From Lolium rigidum (taxonomy: Eukaryota; Streptophyta; Magnoliopsida; Poales; Poaceae): DNA of 64,000 nt. Below the pieces are notes generated by a model, which was not told the DNA's origin, searched no databases, and saw only the letters and a program-made list of their open reading frames with translations. The DNA lies in NCBI RefSeq assembly GCF_022539505.1, contig NC_061513.1, positions 353,939,696 to 354,003,695 of the forward strand, in the 5' to 3' direction. Below, one piece after another: positions 56,201 through 64,000 of the stretch (the stretch's first letter is position 1; each line of letters begins with the position of its first letter). The position numbers were made by a program, and so were the translations under genes.

Positions 56201-57000
56201 CAAGGAAGTGTGGACGGGAAAGTACACCCGGTTGGTATCAAGGATAAGTTCTCTTATGGGAAAAGTAACGCACATCTGCAGAGTGTATCAAATTGTGGCT
56301 GTCACTCCCTGTTACGGGAAGGGAACTAAAAACGCGGCAGGAAAGGAACTCCGTGAAGTTCTGTTCAACCTGTGAAGACTGACGGGCATAGTTTTCAGAA
56401 TAAAAGAAACCCTTTGAAGAAATGTTTACAAAAACTTGCATTCGCCTATGACTTTCTGGTCTGTGGCTGTAGCTAGTGCATGATACACCTATTTCCTGAT
56501 ATGAACTTGCTGAGTACGCTCGTACTCATTCCCTCCCATTTGAACCCCCTTCTTAGATCAAAGTCACTGAAGGAGAAACTACCGTGAAACGCGAAGACAA
56601 AGGAGTCAACTGCAACAAGATGAAGAATCCAATTCAAAGAAGTCAATGGAGTCAACTTCTGCATCAGCTAGAGTGGAAACTTAGACTAGTAATAGAAGGG
56701 AACATTTCCCTACTCCTAGGACCTAAGTAGCTGGAGTTCTATAGCAAGCCAAGTAGCTCTTCAGCTCGGGTTAGCAATAATTTAGACTACGAGTCGTTCT
56801 TCTAGAGCTTTATTTGAAGTTTTACCTCACTGTAAAGTAGGAGGCTATGTTGATCATCTATAAACAGTTTGTGTATCCTTCTATAGAGATACCTTGGACT
56901 CGCATATGTTTCTGTTGTACCACTCCGAGGGATGTAATATGATTGGAACGGTGTTACACTTGTGTTATGTCAACGACTTGTGTACTACACCATGTAGTGG

Positions 57001-57181
57001 TACGCTAGGTCACCACAAGTGGTCACGGGAGGCCCTGCTACATGCGGAGCAGGGTCAGGCACGTGGCCCAAGGCATGCAAAGGCGGCGCGCAGTGGCGGA
57101 GCTAGTGCAGAGGAAACCATGGAGCCAGATGGTGCCACAACACATATAAATCCTTGGTATAGGGGTGCACATATGGTGAAA
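57001..57181. other. Unclassified short segment between LTR block and Copia remnant
   Basis: The GC-rich part includes GCGCAGTGGCGGAGCTAGTG. It has no protein similarity and may be a further small insertion or part of the Copia linker. Confidence 0.35.
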
Positions 57182-59477
57182 TTATGTTGATATACAAAGA
57201 AAATTAATTTTTACCGGTGTCCAGTGCACCCTGTTGGCACAATGTAGATCTGCCAGTGGCGGCGCGGAAGAGACGTCGATCGGCTGCTCCGACGGTGATG
57301 AGGGGACCTGCACATGAGAGCTAACAACAAAACCACGTGCATTAGAATAGGGTAATGTAATAACTACGCGTGTCAGTGCTCTGAGTAACTGGTTTAGTTG
57401 AAGGAAATGACACATGAATCAGTTTAGAGACATCAACTTTGACACCCGGAGTTGAAAAGGGAAACACCTTCACACCGAAAACGACATCACGAGAGATATA
57501 GATGCGGCCAGTGGAACGATCAAGACACTTATAGCCTTTATGCATGAACTATACCCAAGGAAAACACACATCTTATAACGAAACTCGAGCTTACATGAAT
57601 TATATTTATGCAAACTAGGATAGCACGCACAGCCAAACGTGTAAAAAACGAGTACTCAAGAGGTGTGTTGAGGAGGCGGAAAAGTGGAGTGGCATTGTTT
57701 ATGGTAGGTGTGGGCATCCTATTTATAAGATAGCAAGTAGTGAGAAAAGCCTCATCCCAATACCGAAGGGGAAGCAAGGAGTGCGCTAGGAGGGCTAGGC
57801 AGGTCTCGACAAGATGTCGATGGTTGCGTTCGGCGATACCATTCTGTTGAGACATATGAGGAAAAGAGACACGGTGAGCAATACCTGTGCGCTTGAAGTA
57901 GGCATGGAGACGGTGATACTCACTGCTCCAGTTGGACTGAATAGTATGAATTTTAGCATTTAACAAACGTTCAACATGGTTCTGAAAAGTGTAAAAGATG
58001 CTCTCAACGTCAGATTTATGTTTAATCATATAAATCCAGGAATAGCGAGTGTAATCATTAATAGAGCTAACATAATACTTAAACCCTCCCGAAGAAGGCA
58101 AAGCAGGACCTCAAACATTAGTATGAACGAGCTCAAAAGGAGACTTAGAAACACGAGTCAAATAATTATACACTAAAGACTCAATGTTTGGTATTTGAAC
58201 TAACAATATTGTGAACTACTTTATTTGAAGGATGACCAAGACGTTGATGCCAATGTTTGGAAGACAGTCGCATGCCGGAAGACGCATGGTGCCCAGATGC
58301 CACTGAGCGACTGAAAGGTAGGGGGTAGAGACCGCCACGACCCCTTCCACGAAGAAGAATTCTCTTTGTGACCTTGTCCTTGACAAAGAAAAAATATTTA
58401 TGAAACTTGATGAATATATTATTGTCAGAAACAAGGCGATAAACTCAAAGCAAATTCTTGCTAAGACCAGGAACGAGCAGGATATGGTTAAGTTCAATAG
58501 GAGACAATGAACCAGGTAAACAAGAGTGACCAACATGCATAGTAGACAAACCTGCACCGTTGGTGACTTGCACTTGGTCCTTGTCAGGGTAGCAATCTTG
58601 GATGTTCATCCGTCCCATGTCGTTGGTGAGGTGATCGGTGGCACCGGATTTGAAGAACCAGGTGTGTGATTCCTGGTAAGCGGCATTCCTAGAGCGAGAG
58701 TCCTTGTACTGATATGCCTGGTTGAAGCGGTTCTTGCATTGGAGGGCCTCATGACCCCGGTACTCGCAGATTTCGCAGCGTAGGCGCTAACGGCCATTGC
58801 GACCGCCACCCCTGCCACGGCCTTGTCCTCCTCCGCCGTTTCCACCACCACCGTCCCTGGTTGGGACGGTTGCCGCGCTGGCCCTGGTACTGCTGCTGGC
58901 CACCTGGGGCATGGCCGCCTCTAGGCGGCCCGGAAGGGCAGCCGCCAGAGCGACCGTTGTTGGCATCGACGAAGGGGCGCCCCACCCGCCCCCCACAGTT
59001 TTCACTGCCCTGCCGCGCCACGGCATTGGCGGAAGTGGAGAACTCGGGGGGCCTGAGCGTTCTGTTCCTTGAGGGACTCGCAGGAGAGGAGCATGGAGTA
59101 AAAGTCCTCCATGCTGAGGTTGTCGGCACCAACGGCGCCAAGCACTGTAAGAGAGTGCTGAAGGGACTCGTATTGAGGCCCAAGATCGACAACGATGTAG
59201 TTGATCAACTCCTCATCTGAGATGGGGGAATCGCCCATGGCCATGGCATCCGCAAAAACCCTTCATCTTGTGGAAGTAGGCGGCGTCGGTGAGGTCGTTC
59301 TTCTTTAGCGATGTAGGCTACCATTTCATCTGGCGCGCCCCCACCCTATTCTGCGACGAGAACATGGACATGAGGCACGCCCGCACGGACGCCGAGGTGG
59401 TTCGGCCGATGAGGTGGCCGAGGATCTCCTCCATCATGGAACCGACGAGGATGCTGAGGACATGCTGATCCATGTAG
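57182..59477 (-). pseudogene. Copia gag, protease and integrase remnant
   Basis: Read on the minus strand: gag N-terminus near 59460-59330, then DEELINYIVVDLGPQYESLQ (59210, UBN2-type gag), a Gly/Arg-rich part and zinc-knuckle remnant near 58760, a protease remnant ATDHLT-type near 58640, a weak pre-integrase part at 58557-58216, and the integrase core at 58101-57538 with SSINDYTRYSWIYMIKHKSD, AERNHRHLVETCLALLAHS and YWDEAFLTTCYLINRMPTP. GYKCLDRSTGRIYISRDVVF at 57530 closes it. Many stops and shifts make it a pseudogene. The 5' LTR is missing, and it is truncated near 59477. The RNase H end of probably the same copy is at 41746-42138. Confidence 0.8.
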
Positions 59478-60290
59478 GATCCACACCATTAAGCTAGTTA
59501 TCGAATATATTCGCAATGCTACATGGTGGATATAAGGTAGAACCTATCTGGATGGCTGACCCTATAGACCTAGCAAATTTACACTGGAAGTAAAGGTGTT
59601 TTATAGTATCTTCATGATGACAAAAGACACACTTTTTGCTTCCCTGCCAATTGCGATTAACAAGGTTATCTTTGGTGAGAATTACCCCTGGCGAAGATAC
59701 CACGCAAACACCTTAGTTTTAAGTGACATCTTCATCTTCCAAATTTTGTTATTATTATCAACTGGAATATTGGATTGGATTAGAGCATTATACATAGAAG
59801 CTACCGAGAAAGTGTTATTTTCAGTAAGATTTCATCAAAATACATCGGATCCCTCCGTTAATTGATCCGAATCCAGACACTATAACAAGGCATTCCACGA
59901 TGCTTGTCTTGGACCAATGAGTCTTCTTCTTAAGGACACATTTGGTAGGGAAGTCTCCAACACCTTAGCGAGCGTGTCGCCTTTATGCCGCACAATATTG
60001 TACAATGCCCGATATTGTTCGCGGAGAGTGGTAGTACCCATCCATTTATCCTTCCAGAATCTAATCTCCGATCCATCCCTAATACAGAAAGATCCATATG
60101 GGAAGAATAAATTTCTTCATTTCCATAATACCAACCCAAAAATGAGAGCAGGTTTCAGTAAGCCTGATACAACGCATTTGAGCCCACATACTTTCTTCTC
60201 AAGAGGGTCTGCCAAATCCCATTCTCAGTAAGGAGTTTGAACATCCATTTACCAAGAAGAGCTTTATTCAAGTTCAAACTTTTTGTTGCG
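59478..60290 (-). pseudogene. LINE RT C-terminal fragment (zf-RVT)
   Basis: The minus strand has, in broken frames, text of a plant L1-type RT protein from about 60290 to 59500: a WKDKWMG-type region near 60045, then GVILTKDNLVNRNWQG and KKCVFCHHEDTIKHLYFQCK (59690-59570), the zinc-finger-like zf-RVT region. Several in-frame stops. No poly(A) or target duplication seen. It directly abuts the Copia remnant at 59477, so one truncated the other. Confidence 0.72.
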
Positions 60291-61832
60291 TTCGCTAGTG
60301 CATGAAATTTGAATTGATATCGTCACTTCTGCTCCGGTGCTCCTCTTGGAAAAACTCTGGCCTTGACAAATACAAGGACGTTGGAGATCTTTCTACACCA
60401 CTTTGTAAGCAGGGACATGATCGCAAAATTAAAAAATATGACATGTACATACAACCCCGTATTGGCCTGTATGGCCCACGTTCTCTTGTACGAGTAATTT
60501 AAATATGTATGACGTACTAATACGATCACCTGCGTGTGTGGCCTCATGTGTGCCAAAAAAGGCATGACATATAAAAGGTTCATGGCCAACATAGCGATTC
60601 CATCGTCCGGCGGCGCTGTCGTCGGATCCCAGCAAATGCGTACGCAGATAGCAGGTTTCAAAACCACGTATGTAGGACCTAGGGTGGTAGTTAAGCAACT
60701 GGGATGGTTACATGGTCACGTGACCTCTTTTTTTCTAACGTGGCGTACATATAGATACCATATGTATGCAGATGGGTATACATAGGCTGGATATAAGTTT
60801 CGTTCGGCATAAGGTAGACAAAAACTGAATATAACGTCTCAACTTCAATTAGGGAGGAGCACTGAAGCAGAGCTGTTGATATCATAGGCTCATAGCCCAC
60901 TTTCTCGAGTTTGAATCCAGTGCTGTGTGATGCATTTTATCAAAGCCCATTGCAACTTGACATTGAGAATTCTTGTTCCTTGAAGCTAGATTGTGCTCTC
61001 TTGAGATCAACATAATCTGATATTGTTTCCTCGAGGCGTGGGACTGATCGATCCTTACGTTTCTTCAGTCTTCCATGTGTACCATCGACTGCACTCCTTG
61101 AGTTTGAAGTTTCTTCACTTCTTGAGTTTGAAGGCTCTTTTCACTTCTTCTCGAGTTCAAAGGTTCTTAAGTACTTGCTGCTTGTAGATCTGCGTTAAAT
61201 TCTTCATTTTTCGAAACCTCATCATGGAGACCTTGTGGTGTTAGATGGCCATAACTTCTTCCATGACCTTATCTTTTTCAAGTCCATATCATGAAAGTTC
61301 TCATGATGCAAAACCTGCCTTGCTAAGCCATCCTTTCTTTGAGTGACCTGTTTTGTTTCTTGTTTTGGAGGTTTCGTCAGTGTTCTCTCGCTTGCAATCA
61401 CAGTGGAAGTGAAGCAATGATTTTCCTCGGCAAAGTCTTATAAGCCATCAAAATGGCGTGGAAGGCCAGCCAATATCGGCCATTTCCATGAAGTGGTATC
61501 CTCTACCCACTTATGCAAGGTGTGTTGGAGATTCGTAGCAGAAAACATAAAAATCTATCTGGTGTCTCTCTGATTGCCCATGATCTATCTAGAACATAGT
61601 TGATGAAGTCATACTCGTCACCGACCTTAGGATTGTGTTCAATCTCCTCGTACCAACATCAAGATCCGCAAGTGTTGCACCTCGTAGGTTTCACACACGT
61701 AATGTGCGCAACGACGCTCCTGGATTTGTTCAGGTAGAGTTGAGGAAGTACATCTTGTGGATCCGGATCCCAGCAGCGCTCTCGCGTAGTGGATGGGGTT
61801 GTCTCCCTCCCGGCACAGCTCTTCAAGGAACT
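60291..61832. other. Unassigned DNA, possibly with an old Copia LTR remnant
   Basis: No gene recognised. From 61520 to 61832 the text resembles, in reverse, the end of long Triticeae Copia LTRs (ATCTATCT, CCGACCTTAGGA, ACGCTCCTGG-type blocks), but it is too decayed to be sure. At 61098-61170 CTTGAGTTTGAAG is repeated imperfectly three times. Confidence 0.35.
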
Positions 61833-64000
61833 TGTCAACACCCGGATTTTTAAGTCCAGATGCCTATTATGTCCTTCATCGCAATCCCAGGAATATTGTT
61901 TTTGCGAGACATAACAGTTGAATATCATAGAGTCATCATTCATTATAATACCAACATAGTCATTACACAAATAGGATCACATGATCCAGTCTCATTACAC
62001 ACTTGATCTCTTGATCATTACACAAATACGTAGCGGAAGCGAAGTAGTAGTGGACTATCTATTCCACGAGCAACGCTTGACGTTAGAAGCTCCTAGTTGT
62101 GGTAGACGTCCTGCTGGTCGTCATCCTCGTCTCGCTGTTCGGCTTCATAGTCTGGCCATTTGAATAGCCAGGGACAAAGCCGTGAGTGCTTTCAAGTACT
62201 CGCAAACTAATACTAATGTAAGTACTAACATTGCTATAGAGAGTGTTCTAAGCTCTAAGGTTATTTGCATAAAGCCAATTTTAGTTTAGAAACATTTTTA
62301 TAAACAACTCCTCATGTGCTAACTAACTCAGGTGAGAACATTAGTGTCATTCCCACAACTCTGTTGTGATTCCAATTCAAAGTCACCGTTCAAGTTCAAA
62401 TTCACAAGTCAAAAAGATATAAATTTCTGATGACGGAAACAGTATGGCCTTTCCAACTGTCCATGACCGCGGACGCGGCTATTCGAATAGGTTTACACTC
62501 TGCAAAGGTTGCACACTTGTGCCACAACATTTGATTACATCCGTCAGGGATAACCCCGAATCATCGTAGCTCAGTACGCGGATCATCAACCCTAACCTTT
62601 CACTTACATATCCTAGTATAGGCACCTCTCCCCATGAGCTTGGCCTCCCGGTGATAGCCAACTGTTATCCCGGGAACTGCACAAGGCTTGGCCGTACAAT
62701 TCACCTCAATTCACGTCATTTCACTTTGAACGGAGGCAGCCTCGGCATATCCTCTATGACGCTTGTTTAGATGGAACCCATACTAAGACACATAAATTTC
62801 CAGCTAAGCCTTACCCATAATCAGGTATTGTGGGGGTACTCAAGAATTGGAATGGTATCGCATCCAACTCAATCATCAGTTTTTAGCCGAGTTCACCAAG
62901 TCAAATTCATGTCATATTCACCTTCAAAATCTTTCAATGGAAATGACTCATCATTCCAAGGTTTTCACCATCATCATTTCACAAACACAAGTTCCCATCT
63001 AGAGTAGTCAATTTTAATTTAGCACTAGCATCTAAGTATGAGGGGTGCTAAGTAACTTGCTTTGCTTCTAGGCTAAGTTTGATACTCTTGTACTAATCCA
63101 ATACTAACCAAGTGAATCATAAATCAAAAAGTACTTTGATAAAACAAAAGTAATAAAACTTGTAAAGTAAAACTTGGAAATAGGATCATGAACATAAAAT
63201 AAATGGGGTAATGCCTTGCTCATGGTGAGCTTTGCACTTTGCAAGAGTATTATCTTGCCTTGGTTGGCACAGTTGTCAAAGTGGTCTTCCTCTTCTTCTT
63301 GGTAGAAATCCTCCTCCTCTTGATAGTCTCCGGTACTAGCGTCTATAAATGAGTACGAGGATACAATCACCAAACAATGCTTAAGTAGACTAATTAGCCT
63401 TAATGGCTCACTCAAGATGATCTAGTATCATCATCTACATTACTCATCATTAGACTAGGGGTTTCTTACTTAGGGTTTGGGAAAATAATTTCCTCTCATT
63501 ATCTTATTACAATTTAATTTCCTTTATGAAGAATATATGACCTAGGTTGACCAAAGTCAACCTCTTCATACTCATCATTTAAGAAAATGATTTAAATGAG
63601 GTGAAGCACCTCATACAATTTAATCCTAACATAGTAATGATTTAATATCATCAAACCAATTCATATGAGACCTAATAGACCAGGGTCTCTACCTCATTGT
63701 GAAATGTTTGTGACAAGATTTAAATGAGAGAAAAGCTCCCATGTGATTTATAGATAGTTTTGGACAATATCATTGACTAGAAATAGCCATATAGTCCTCT
63801 AATTAAACTAGGCCATGATCACTCAAGGTAACCATGCCATATTTTTGCAGAAACAATTAGTGTAAGTGAAATGTGATTTATAGGAGTTGTAATCAACTCA
63901 AAAGCATTTTTGGTTGATTTTTAATAATTGCTTGAAGTCACAACAGTACCTGCCTTGTTTATTTTGCTACTTTAATTCTACAACAGATCTAGTTTTCAAA
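61833..64000 (+). repeat. Start of another long LTR, cut by the window edge
   Basis: TGTCAACACCCGGATTTTTA at 61833 has the TGTCA start of several grass Gypsy LTRs. Non-coding, AT-rich DNA with GTTGACCAAAGTCAACC near 63548 follows to the window end. The partner LTR, target duplication and type cannot be seen. Open frames such as 63104-63415 (-) are low-complexity Glu-rich and not credible genes. Confidence 0.5.

Larger units (their letters stand above)
42139..56989 (+). mobile_element. Very long solo-LTR-like block, split by an Athila element
   Basis: The block starts TGTAATATCCCAGGTTTAG at 42139, a start seen in grass Gypsy LTRs of the Del/Tekay or LARD kind, and I place the end at GTGTACTACA (56989). 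Without the Athila insertion it is about 6.7 kb. It is non-coding, AT-rich and full of AAACCCTAA-like text, with a GC-rich part around the Athila insertion site. No second copy of the start was found inside, so it is not two LTRs. Both sides abut minus-strand Copia fragments. AGTGG lies at 42134-42138 and at 56996-57000, six bases past the chosen end, so the target duplication and exact end stay unsettled. A further nested piece may be hidden here. Confidence 0.6.

Noticed and set aside
42134..57000. AGTGG as the target duplication of the long LTR block
   Set aside because: The right copy is six bases past the TG...CA end and would require a non-canonical end. A five-base match by chance is plausible.
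63104..63415. Glu-rich minus-strand frame
   Set aside because: It lies in LTR-like DNA and is a low-complexity run of CTCCTC complement, with no domain.

Overview
The window looks like repeat-rich intergenic DNA from a large grass genome, most likely Pooideae and probably Triticeae or a close relative. The reasons are nested LTR retrotransposons whose LTRs resemble the Sabrina-like Athila families of wheat and barley, Stowaway MITEs, and one GC-rich intronless grass-type gene. There is no bacterial-style gene organisation. A run of exactly 100 N at 4672-4771 marks a scaffold gap.

Layout. 1-4353: mostly unassigned AT-rich DNA with a Stowaway MITE and a possible Helitron end. 4354-13673: a non-autonomous Ty3/Gypsy Tat-lineage element with gag-protease on + and a large spliced gene on the opposite strand. 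13804-14683 and 26609-26705: two halves of a decayed Myb/SANT-like gene, split by 14684-26608. That element is a second Tat-lineage copy with 1168-bp LTRs and a perfect CCTTC target duplication. It carries gag, protease, RT and two RNase H domains, lacks integrase, and has two antisense genes: a plant-mobile-domain gene, and an acidic Ser-rich gene broken by a Sabrina-like solo LTR at 23097-24789 (target duplication TCTTC). 29371-34664: a short-LTR Ty1/Copia element on the minus strand (target duplication TGCAT). It sits about 73 bp upstream of the TATA box of the only intact host gene, an ATL-type RING-H2 E3 ligase gene at 34958-35515. 36736-37136: a foldback MITE. 37927-38658: a truncated LINE with a 9-bp target duplication. 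41746-59477: a decayed minus-strand Copia element split by a very long solo-LTR-like block (42139-56989). That block was in turn entered by a young Athila-lineage gag-protease element at 45085-53239 (target duplication CACCA). 59478-60290 is a LINE RT fragment. 61833-64000 starts like another long LTR and runs off the window.

How it works together. Nearly everything is retrotransposon. None of the three Gypsy bodies has a recognisable integrase, so they would depend on proteins from relatives elsewhere. The points that stand out are the antisense, intron-containing genes inside the two Tat elements, the repeated polypurine-tract modules upstream of 3' LTRs in two different lineages, the Copia insertion in the ATL promoter, and differences between paired LTRs that cluster on CAG/CTG motifs. 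The last pattern looks like a sequencing artefact and may explain many frame breaks.

All calls come from reading the sequence. No database search was possible, so family names are recognition-level assignments.
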